Positions 7,532-14,554 of a stretch of 16,361 nt of DNA are shown piece by piece. The notes below the pieces were generated by a model that made no database searches, was not told the origin of the DNA, and saw only the letters and a program-made list of their open reading frames with translations. This DNA comes from an uncultured cyanobacterium (lineage in GTDB: Bacteria; Cyanobacteriota; Cyanobacteriia; PCC-6307; Cyanobiaceae): assembly GCA_903934745.1 (NCBI GenBank), contig CAIZOZ010000183.1:1-16361 (forward strand), in the 5' to 3' direction. The translations under genes were made by a program, and so were the position numbers. The stretch's first letter is position 1. Each line of letters opens with the position of its first letter.

Positions 7532-9952
7532 ATGGCCGCCACCCTCACCGGCAGCGCTCCATTGCCGACCAGCTCCCTGGCCCAGTCGATGCGACGCCAC
7601 CTGTTCTCGAGCCAGGCCAAGTCGCCGTCGCTGGCCACCAGCCACGACCACTACCTCTGCCTGGCCCTGGCCGTGCGCGACCGGCTGCTGACCAGCTGGG
7701 TGGACACGGCCGAGACCTATACGCGCCAACACGTGCGCACCGCTGTGTACCTCTCGGCGGAATACCTGCTCGGGCCCCATCTGGAGAACAACCTGGGCAG
7801 CCTCGGATTGCGCCAGGAGGCCGAAGCGGCCTGTAGTGAGCTGGGGCTTTCGTTGGAGGAGCTGCTGGCCCAGGAACCCGAGCCGGGCCTGGGTAACGGC
7901 GGCCTGGGGCGGCTGGCGGCCTGCTTCCAGGAATCGATGGCCACCCTGGAACTGCCGGCGATCGGCTACGGCATCCGCTACGAATTCGGCATCTTCCGCC
8001 AGCAGATCGGGCCCTCGGGTCAGATGGAGAGCACCGATCCCTGGCTGGCCCAAGGCAATCCCTGGGAGGTGATCCGACCGGAGTGGCGTTATCCGGTGCA
8101 GATCGGCGGTCAGACCGTGATCGGCGTGGCCCATGACACGCCGATCCTGGGCTACGGCGTGCATACCGCCAACACGTTGCGGCTCTGGTCGGCCCAGGCT
8201 CCCGACGCCTTCGATTTCGCCTCCTTCAATGCCGGCGATTACACCCGCGCCGTGCTGCAGAAGGTGCAATCCGAAACGCTCTCGAAGGTGCTCTATCCCA
8301 ACGATGAGCTGGAGCAGGGCAAGCACCTGCGGCTGAGTCAGCAGATTTTCTTTGTGTCCTGCTCTCTGCAGGACATGTTCCGGATCCTCCTGGGTCAGGG
8401 CCTGCCGGTGACGGACTTTCACCGCAAGTACGCCGTTCAACTCAACGACACCCATCCCGCCATCGCCGTGGCGGAACTGATGCGCCTGCTGATCGATGAG
8501 CATGGCGTCGACTGGGATACGGCCTGGAGCATCACCACCGCCACGATCAGCTACACCAACCACACCCTGCTGCCGGAAGCTCTGGAGTGCTGGAGTCTGG
8601 GGCTGTTCCAGCAGCTGCTGCCCCGCCAGCTGGAGATCATCTATGAGATCAACTCCCGCTTCCTGCGCATGATGCGCCTCAAATATCCGGGGCGGCCGGA
8701 GTTGCTTCAAAAGTTGTCGCTGATCCAGGAGGGCCCTGAGCGCAAGGTGCGCATGGCCCACCTGGCGATTGTCGGCAGCCATCAGGTGAATGGTGTGGCC
8801 GAGTTGCACAGCGAGCTGCTGGTGAAGAACCTCTTCCATGATTTCGCCGCGATCTGGCCGGAACGGTTCAGCAACGTCACCAATGGCGTCACGCCGCGTC
8901 GCTGGCTCTCGGTGGCCAATCTGCCGCTCTCCGCGTTGCTCGATGAGACGATCGGCCACGGCTGGCGACGGGATCTCGACCAGCTCAGCAAGCTCGAGCC
9001 CCTGGCCGGCGATGCCAGCTTTCTGGAGCGCTGGCATGGGGTGCGGGAGCAGGCCAAGCAACGGCTGGCCAGCACGATTCATGCCCAGGCCGGGGTGCTG
9101 GTGGATCCGGCCTCCCTGTTCGATGTGCAGGTGAAACGCATCCATGAATACAAGCGTCAGCATCTGGCAGCCCTGCAGATCGTCGAGCGCTATCTGCGCA
9201 TTCGCGCCGGCGAGGACCTGCCCCCACGCACGGTGATCTTCGGCGGCAAGGCGGCCCCCGGCTACGCCATGGCCAAACTTATTATTCGTCTGATCGTGGG
9301 GATCGCTGAGATCGTCAACATCGATCCGGCCATGGACGGCCGCCTGCGGGTGGTGTTCCTGCCCAACTTCAGCGTCAAGCTGGGGCAACGCATCTACCCG
9401 GCGGTGGATCTCTCCGAGCAGATCTCCACCGCCGGCATGGAGGCCTCCGGCACCGGCAACATGAAGATGAGCCTCAATGGCGCGCTCACGATCGGCACCC
9501 TCGATGGTGCCAACATCGAAATCCGCGACCGGGTGGGTCACGACAACTTCTTCCTGTTCGGCCATACCGCCGAGCAGCTGGCGTCGATCAACCGCAACGG
9601 CTACCACCCGATGCCCTGGCTGGAGAATGACCCGATGACGCGGGAGGCGATCGAGTTGATCGGCTCGGGACACTTCAGTGAAGGCGATCGCGACCTGTTC
9701 CATCCGCTGCTGGCCAACCTCTGCAGCAGCGATCCGTTCCGGGTGATGGCCGACATCGGCGATTACCGCCGCGCCCAGAACGACGTGGATGCCGCCTGGC
9801 GGGATCCGCAGCGCTGGCGCACGATGTCGGTGCTGAACTCGGCCCGCTGCGGCTTCTTCAGCAGTGATCGCTCGATCCGCGAGTACGCCGAGCGGATCTG
9901 GAAGGTGCAGCCCGTGCCTGTGCAAGCGTGCAGCGTGGTTCCCATTGCGTGA
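7532..9952 (+). CDS. glgP: Glycogen (alpha-glucan) phosphorylase
   Basis: An 806-residue glycosyltransferase family 35 enzyme that releases glucose-1-phosphate from glycogen using phosphate and pyridoxal phosphate; in cyanobacteria it mobilises glycogen in the dark. Seen: GLGNGGLGRLAACF (119-132), GYGIRYEFG (145-153), HTANTLRLW (211-219), VQLNDTHPA (302-310), NHTLLPEALE (343-352), NGVTPRRWL (451-459), KRIHEYKRQ (535-543) and EASGTGNMKMSLNGA (637-651) with the cofactor lysine at 645. Length is close to the family norm with a short N-terminus, and the active site looks intact. Alternative starts a few codons away are possible. Its unusual feature is location: between the transglutaminase gene and the DUF2126 gene of the ATP-grasp cluster, with the DUF2126 gene starting 10 bases after its stop. 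Confidence 0.97.
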   Translation: MAATLTGSAPLPTSSLAQSMRRHLFSSQAKSPSLATSHDHYLCLALAVRDRLLTSWVDTAETYTRQHVRTAVYLSAEYLLGPHLENNLGSLGLRQEAEAACSELGLSLEELLAQEPEPGLGNGGLGRLAACFQESMATLELPAIGYGIRYEFGIFRQQIGPSGQMESTDPWLAQGNPWEVIRPEWRYPVQIGGQTVIGVAHDTPILGYGVHTANTLRLWSAQAPDAFDFASFNAGDYTRAVLQKVQSETLSKVLYPNDELEQGKHLRLSQQIFFVSCSLQDMFRILLGQGLPVTDFHRKYAVQLNDTHPAIAVAELMRLLIDEHGVDWDTAWSITTATISYTNHTLLPEALECWSLGLFQQLLPRQLEIIYEINSRFLRMMRLKYPGRPELLQKLSLIQEGPERKVRMAHLAIVGSHQVNGVAELHSELLVKNLFHDFAAIWPERFSNVTNGVTPRRWLSVANLPLSALLDETIGHGWRRDLDQLSKLEPLAGDASFLERWHGVREQAKQRLASTIHAQAGVLVDPASLFDVQVKRIHEYKRQHLAALQIVERYLRIRAGEDLPPRTVIFGGKAAPGYAMAKLIIRLIVGIAEIVNIDPAMDGRLRVVFLPNFSVKLGQRIYPAVDLSEQISTAGMEASGTGNMKMSLNGALTIGTLDGANIEIRDRVGHDNFFLFGHTAEQLASINRNGYHPMPWLENDPMTREAIELIGSGHFSEGDRDLFHPLLANLCSSDPFRVMADIGDYRRAQNDVDAAWRDPQRWRTMSVLNSARCGFFSSDRSIREYAERIWKVQPVPVQACSVVPIA

Positions 9953-9962
9953 CCCCTGGACG

Positions 9963-12047
9963 ATGACCTGGATGGAACCCGCAGCCCGGGCCGCCGAAGC
10001 CCGGCTGACCAAGGCCGGCATCCAGCTGACCCTCGGCGGTGAGCCGACCGTGGTGCCGCTCGAGCCCGAGGGGGCCGAGTGGAGCGTCACCGCCGATGGC
10101 CCCACCAAGCTGCCGATCGCCCGTCGCCTCGGCCAGGAGCTGCAGCTCGGCGCCTGGCCTGGCAGCACGATGCTGTACTGCCCTGGCAAGCGTTACGACG
10201 GCGAGGTGAATCCCCGCTGGGCCCTGCGCCTGATCACCGGCCTGCAGGGCCGCCCGCCGGTGCGCTGGCCCAGGCCCTGTCAGCCGGGGCTGAGCGGCCA
10301 CCAACTGGCGGGTGATCACGGAGAGGCCTGGCTGGCGAAGCTCGGCCAGGGCCTGGGGGTCGAGCTCGAACCGCTGCCCCTGCGCGATCCCCTCGACGGC
10401 GAGCGGCGGATCTGGGCTGTGCCGTTGAGCTCCGATCCCGAGGAGGTCAGCGATCCTGACGATGACGGCGATCCGGCCCGGCGCTCGATCCCTTGGCGGC
10501 CGGCGGCCTGGCCCCTGGAGGAGGCGTTGCGGGAGCTCAGCGCTGCGCCGGGACCGGCCGGCCTGCGTCTGCCGCTGGAGCACATGCCGGCGGCGTTGCC
10601 ACGCCAGGTGCTCACCCTCGAAATCGGCAGCGATGGCTGGGAGCTGTTCCTGCCGCCCCTCACCCGCCGCCCGCTGGAAACGCTGCTGCAGGCCGTGGCC
10701 GACAGCCTGGGCGACCTGGCGGCGCCGCGGCTCAGCGGTGTGTTGCCGGTGGATGCCGATGGCCATTGGCAGGTGCTGGGGCTGACGGCCGATCCCGGTG
10801 TGCTCGAGATCAATCTGCCGATCTGCCATGGCTGGGCCGATTACCACGGCTGGATGACCCTGCTGGAGCAGGCCGGCGCCGCCCAGGGCCTGCGCAGCTG
10901 GAAGGCGGCGGCCGGTGGCCGCCAGGAGAGCACCGGTGGCGGCAACCACCTGCTCTGGGGTGGACCCGACCTGGCCCACCATCCCTTCTTCAGCCGGCCG
11001 GCCTGGCTGGTGGGCATCCTGCGCTACTGGCAGCACCACCCCGCCCTCAGCTACCTGTTCAGCGGCCCCGGCGTGGGTCCGTCCTCCCAGGCGCCAAGGC
11101 CCGATGAGGCCGCCGGCTCGATCTTTGATCTGGAGCTGGCCTACCGGGCCATCGAACAAGCCGATGACGGCCGTAGCCCCGACGACCCCCGCGGCGACCA
11201 TCGCAGTCTGATCGGCGAAACCCTGCGCCATCTGCATGCCGATCGCAGCGGCAACAACCATCGCTGCGAGATCAGCTTCGACAAGTTCTGGAATCCCGGT
11301 GCCCCTGCCGGCTGCCTGGGTCTGGTGGAATTCCGGGCCCTGGAAAGCCTGCCCCAGGTGGGCTGGAGCAGCGCCATCGCCCTGCTCTGGAGCAGCCTGG
11401 CCGCCCACCTGCTGGAGCCCGCCCATCGGCCTCGGGCCCTGCGCGACTGGGGCAGCGAGCTGCACGACCGCCTGCTGCTGCCCAGCCAGCTGTGGGCCGA
11501 TCTGGAGGCAATCCTGGCCGAGCTGGCCGCCGACGGCCTGGCGCTCGATTCGACGCCTTACCGGCAGATCTGGGAGTGGCGCTTCCCGCCCCTACTGGAG
11601 TGGCACCAGGGGGATGACCGGGTGGTGCTGCGGCCGGCCCTGGAGCCCTGGCCCCTGATCTGCGACACGCCGGTGCAAGGGGGCTTCACCAGCCGCTTCA
11701 TCGACGGCTCCCTGCGCCGTTTCGAGATCAGCTTCAGCGACAGCTTCCGCCAGCACGGCAGCCTGCGGCTCAACGGCCGCCCTCTGCCCTTGCAGGGATC
11801 AACCCTGGCGCTGCGTTATCGGCATCTGCGGCTGTATCCCTGCCTGCATCCCGCCATCGCGCCCCAGCTGCCGCTGCAGCTGGAGATTCGAACCGCCAAC
11901 GGCTGCAGCCGCTTTCAGCTGGAGGAGCAGGACCTGGCCTTCAGGCCCGTGCAGCCGGATAGCCCAGGCTGGCCCAGCTCCGTGGGGCCAGCCTGGGGCG
12001 GTCGTCAGCGCCCTGGCGATCTGACCCTCGATCTGCGGTTGGAGTGA
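9963..12047 (+). CDS. DUF2126 protein, putative glutamine-synthetase-like amide ligase
   Basis: A 694-residue protein matching the DUF2126 region that elsewhere forms the C-terminal part of large transglutaminase/DUF2126 fusion proteins. I recall this domain being assigned to the circularly permuted glutamine-synthetase-like ligase fold; the reaction is unknown. Seen: LTLGGEPTVV (22-31) and GAEWSVTADGPTKL near the N-terminus; PGVLEINLPICHGW (278-291); STGGGNHLLWGG (323-334); ALSYLFSG and GPSSQAPRPDE (361-382); GNNHRCEISFDKFWNP (430-445); LGLVEFRALE (452-461). Together these form the expected run of acidic and histidine-bearing ligase motifs. The segment at about residues 140-200 is a divergent acidic/Pro-rich insert. 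The start at 9963 (MTWMEP) was chosen because it follows the glgP stop by 10 bases; ATG 9972 is an alternative with GGA close upstream. The open frame upstream overlaps glgP and does not look like protein. Confidence 0.88.
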   Translation: MTWMEPAARAAEARLTKAGIQLTLGGEPTVVPLEPEGAEWSVTADGPTKLPIARRLGQELQLGAWPGSTMLYCPGKRYDGEVNPRWALRLITGLQGRPPVRWPRPCQPGLSGHQLAGDHGEAWLAKLGQGLGVELEPLPLRDPLDGERRIWAVPLSSDPEEVSDPDDDGDPARRSIPWRPAAWPLEEALRELSAAPGPAGLRLPLEHMPAALPRQVLTLEIGSDGWELFLPPLTRRPLETLLQAVADSLGDLAAPRLSGVLPVDADGHWQVLGLTADPGVLEINLPICHGWADYHGWMTLLEQAGAAQGLRSWKAAAGGRQESTGGGNHLLWGGPDLAHHPFFSRPAWLVGILRYWQHHPALSYLFSGPGVGPSSQAPRPDEAAGSIFDLELAYRAIEQADDGRSPDDPRGDHRSLIGETLRHLHADRSGNNHRCEISFDKFWNPGAPAGCLGLVEFRALESLPQVGWSSAIALLWSSLAAHLLEPAHRPRALRDWGSELHDRLLLPSQLWADLEAILAELAADGLALDSTPYRQIWEWRFPPLLEWHQGDDRVVLRPALEPWPLICDTPVQGGFTSRFIDGSLRRFEISFSDSFRQHGSLRLNGRPLPLQGSTLALRYRHLRLYPCLHPAIAPQLPLQLEIRTANGCSRFQLEEQDLAFRPVQPDSPGWPSSVGPAWGGRQRPGDLTLDLRLE

Positions 12048-12062
12048 GCGGCCAACCCTGAA

Positions 12063-12136
12063 CTCGGTGCCCCAGAGGCTTGGCCCAGGCACCGAGGACG
12101 GGTGGCACCGCAGTCGGGCGCGGGGTTGGTGCCGCC
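12063..12136. terminator. Double hairpin between convergent genes
   Basis: Two stems lie in the 121-base gap after the DUF2126 stop and before the cupin stop. The first is perfect: CTCGGTGCC (12063-12071) with GGCACCGAG (12088-12096). The second is GGTGGCACC (12101-12109) with GGTGCCGCC (12128-12136), 9 pairs with one G-T. All four arms share GGTGCC/GGCACC, so they can swap partners. There is no T tract in either direction, so calling this a terminator is an inference from position. Confidence 0.5.
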
Positions 12137-12168
12137 TTGCCGTTCTGCCCTTGCGGAGCCGCCAATCC

Positions 12169-12714
12169 TTACCAGCGGACCCCGTGCAGCTTGGGTAGAG
12201 GAGCCGTGCGGAAGGTGGTGGCGAACAGGCGCGGGATGCGGCGGCTGTTGTAGACGCGGAACTCCCGCATCACATCGGCACCCGGCTGCCGCACGGCCTG
12301 ATTGAGCACCACCGAACCGTCGGGATCGGAGACGGAACGGTGGAAGGTGCCTGGGGGGATGCGCAGGATGTCGCCACCGGTTTCGAGCCGAACAATGTGA
12401 TACGGATAATTCCAGCCGAGATTCACCAGATAAAAGGTGCGGCCACCGTGCAGGGCCAGCAGGTTGTCTTCCTGGTGGGGATGCAGATAGAACTGCCAGG
12501 CGCCGGTTTTCTCTTCATCGGGGGGGCTGATGGCGGGGCCGCTGTGGATCACCAGATCGCGGGCATTGGAGGTGGCGACGGTGATATCGAAGAAACGAAC
12601 AGCCGGGGTATCGCGGAACTTTTCGTAGGGCACCAGCTCAAACATCGGCGTCTGGCGGGGCGCCCTGGGTTGGCTGGTCTGCAGCGGTTCGCTGCTGGGG
12701 AGGCTGGCGGTCAT
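12169..12714 (-). CDS. Small cupin-fold protein
   Basis: A protein of about 181 residues with a single cupin (double-stranded beta-helix) domain. Seen: HPHQEDN (78-84) matches the first cupin motif with two His and a Glu that could bind a metal. PPGTFHRS (120-127) matches the second motif with its His. Between them lies a beta-rich stretch with conserved-looking aromatic residues. Cupins of this size may be metal-dependent dioxygenases, isomerases, or simple binding proteins; the substrate cannot be read from the sequence. The first 25 residues are Ser/Pro/Gln-rich and probably disordered. Starts at 12783, 12714 or 12645 are possible. None has a clear ribosome site, and the last (MFELVPYEKF) would give a compact domain. 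It converges on the ATP-grasp cluster and diverges from the CsgG-family gene. The reading pattern is convincing as a real gene. Confidence 0.75.
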   Translation of the reverse strand: MTASLPSSEPLQTSQPRAPRQTPMFELVPYEKFRDTPAVRFFDITVATSNARDLVIHSGPAISPPDEEKTGAWQFYLHPHQEDNLLALHGGRTFYLVNLGWNYPYHIVRLETGGDILRIPPGTFHRSVSDPDGSVVLNQAVRQPGADVMREFRVYNSRRIPRLFATTFRTAPLPKLHGVRW

Positions 12715-12971
12715 GGCGGCAGCTGCGGAGGGGCAGCGCTGGGCTTGGGGATGGACCAGTGAACCGAACATCGCGCGGGGCAACCGTCGAGCTGGTTACC
12801 GAATGGCCGTGGCGGTGGTCCACTTCATCGATTGGTGAAGGCCAGGCGCTGCTGCCCTGCCTGGCTCGATCGCCATGCCCCCGGTTCCCTGGTGGTGCTG
12901 TCCGGCCAGCGGCCTCGCCGCATGGGCGCGATTCTGATTGCTTGAATGAAGGGCCAAAATCAGGCGATTCG

Positions 12972-13829
12972 ATGCTGAAGCAGCCCATCACGGCTCGTCT
13001 CCTGGGTCTGCTGCTGGCCGGCCTGCTGGCCCCGCTGCCCCCTGCCTTCGCCCAGGTCGGTGGCCAGGGTGGATACCCCCTCAAGCCCACGGTTTCCGTG
13101 CCCGATTTCAAAAACACCGTCACCCAGACCGCCTGGTGGTGGCAGGGGCCGGTGGCGACCGATCTGGCGGCGGTGCTGGCCAATGAACTGCAGGCCACCG
13201 GCAGCCTGCAGGTGGTGGAACGCAGCAACGTCGGCGCCGTGCTGAGCGAGCAGGAACTGACCGAGCTGGGCATCGTGCGCCCGGGCCCGAATGCCGCCCG
13301 CAAGGGCCAGATGACTGGCGCCCGCTACATCGTGCTGGGCACGGTGACCTCCTACGACTCCAACGTGGAGGCGAAGAGCAGCGGCAGCAACTTCGGCCTG
13401 ATGGGCTTCGGCACCAACCAGCAGCAGCTCGAAACCAAGGACTACGTGGCGATCGACATCCGTGTGGTGGACAGCAGCAGCGGCGAGGTGGTGGGCGCCC
13501 GCACGGTGGAGGGTCGGGCCAGCAGCGTGGCCGAGGCGAAGCAGCAGGGGGTGAGTCTGCTGCCCCTGGCGGGGGCCGCGCTGCTGCTGGCGCCGAACAT
13601 GGGCCGCACCGGCCAGGTGCTCACCGGCGCCGCCGGCACCCTCAACTTCGGCAACAGCAGCTCCCAGGCCCAGCGCACGCCGGCCGCCAAGGCGATCCGG
13701 GCTGCCTTAAGCGAGGCTTCCGAGTACGTCAGCTGCGTGCTGGTGCCCCAGGGGGACTGCCTCGCCCGCTTCGCTGCCAAGGATCAGCTGCGCCGCGAGC
13801 GCAACCGCGGTGTGCTGCAGCTGGACTGA
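12972..13829 (+). CDS. Secreted CsgG-family protein
   Basis: A 285-residue protein resembling the CsgG/HfaB family, whose best-known member is the outer-membrane pore for curli export. Other members are periplasmic or outer-membrane proteins with different jobs. Seen: a signal peptide with probable cut after AFA (residue 27) before QVGGQGG. A typical family core follows: TVSVPDFKN, a helix containing ATDLAAVLANELQATG, then LQVVERSNVGAVLSEQEL, then GARYIVLGTVTSY and YVAIDIRVVDSSSGEVVGAR. CsgG itself is a lipoprotein, but there is no lipobox cysteine here, so it is probably soluble in the periplasm or attached in another way. A Gly/Ala/Leu stretch after the core (LPLAGAALLLAPNMG) may be an amphipathic or membrane-touching segment. 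The ATG at 12972 gives the signal peptide directly; the frame upstream is not protein-like. No curli subunit genes are in the window. Confidence 0.82.
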   Translation: MLKQPITARLLGLLLAGLLAPLPPAFAQVGGQGGYPLKPTVSVPDFKNTVTQTAWWWQGPVATDLAAVLANELQATGSLQVVERSNVGAVLSEQELTELGIVRPGPNAARKGQMTGARYIVLGTVTSYDSNVEAKSSGSNFGLMGFGTNQQQLETKDYVAIDIRVVDSSSGEVVGARTVEGRASSVAEAKQQGVSLLPLAGAALLLAPNMGRTGQVLTGAAGTLNFGNSSSQAQRTPAAKAIRAALSEASEYVSCVLVPQGDCLARFAAKDQLRRERNRGVLQLD

Positions 13830-13955
13830 GCTCCCCCGGCAGGTCCTGCAGAACCAGGCCGGCGCCGCGCTCACCACAAGGCCGCTAAAGGCCGTTCCCA
13901 GCAGTTCGACCGCCGCCGCAGCTGAGCGGCTCAGCCTCTGCAGAAACATCGTCGA

Positions 13956-14376
13956 TGGCTCCAAGGCTGCGCTCAGCCGTTGGCGGACCCTGGCGATCGC
14001 TCCTCGGCTGATCTCCACTCCCAACAACTGAGCGAGCAGTGCCTGGCTCTTGCTGAAACGCAGAGGGAAGGCACTACCCAGCAGCCCCACCAAGGCACGG
14101 AGCCGGGGCCCGTAGTGACTGGTTGCCACCATCGCCGGCAACGGTGGCAGACCTCCGGGTGGTGCTCCACCACCTCCTCCACCCGCTCGATCGGCAGCAG
14201 CTCCGGCCCGAATCCTGGATGGCCCGGCTGAGCGCCCCGCTTGCGGCCACGGCCTTTGCGTCGCTCGGGTGGCTTGTAGAGCGAAGGGCTTCCGCACAGC
14301 GATGGCCAGCGGTGAGCTGAGCGCGGAGCTGCTCGATCTCCTGCTGCTGCTCCTGGCAAGGCTGGAGCAGCTCAAG
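13956..14376 (-). pseudogene. Decayed IS66-type transposase fragment
   Basis: Pieces of an IS66-family transposase N-terminal region lie in order but in three different minus frames. They are a coiled-coil piece (14376-14308, containing EQQQEIEQLRAQL), a basic and zinc-finger-like piece (14275-14132, containing KPPERRKGRGRKRGAQPGHP and HHPEVCHRC), and a helical piece (14141-13956, containing SHYGPRLRALVGLLGSAFPL and LLGVEISRGAIARVRQRLSA). From family knowledge, a short linker is missing between the first two, and roughly forty residues after the zinc finger are missing before the last. The whole catalytic domain is absent. It cannot encode a working enzyme. Terminal inverted repeats were not identified, so element boundaries are unknown; the left edge lies close to the end of the CsgG-family gene. 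Confidence 0.8.
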
Positions 14377-14404
14377 ACATCCAGCCCGAACGCCGACCGG
14401 TGTG

Positions 14405-14418
14405 GCGGACTAGTCCGC
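14405..14418. repeat. Perfect 14-base palindrome
   Basis: GCGGACTAGTCCGC reads the same on both strands. It lies about 30 bases beyond the recognisable 5' end of the IS66-type remnant. It may be a protein-binding site, part of the old element end, or chance. Confidence 0.5.
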
Positions 14419-14554
14419 TTCTGAAATCCCAGTCGGTGGCGCGCCCATTGCAAACAGTCTCTGGCTGTGATGCAAACGAGAATCAGGCCGCTGTCAAGGG
14501 CTCAGCAGAGATGGAGTTCGCCGCGTGCTGTCCCGACCCCTGAACGCCTACAGA

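Noticed and set aside
7226..10189. Very long open frame (987 codons) on the minus strand
   Set aside because: It lies opposite glgP and the start of the DUF2126 gene, both with clear motifs. Its composition is rich in Gln, His, Gly and Ala, as expected from antisense of GC-rich genes.
9858..11465. 535-codon minus-strand open frame
   Set aside because: Antisense of the DUF2126 gene, low-complexity Ala/Gln/Gly composition and no recognisable motif.
12638..13303. 221-codon minus-strand frame overlapping the cupin and CsgG-family genes
   Set aside because: Arg/Ser/Pro-rich frame shadow; the two overlapping genes have clear domain motifs.
13707..14453. Single continuous 248-residue transposase
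   Set aside because: Only the middle part matches the IS66 family in this frame; the other recognisable pieces are in the two other frames, so it is a pseudogene and not an intact ORF.
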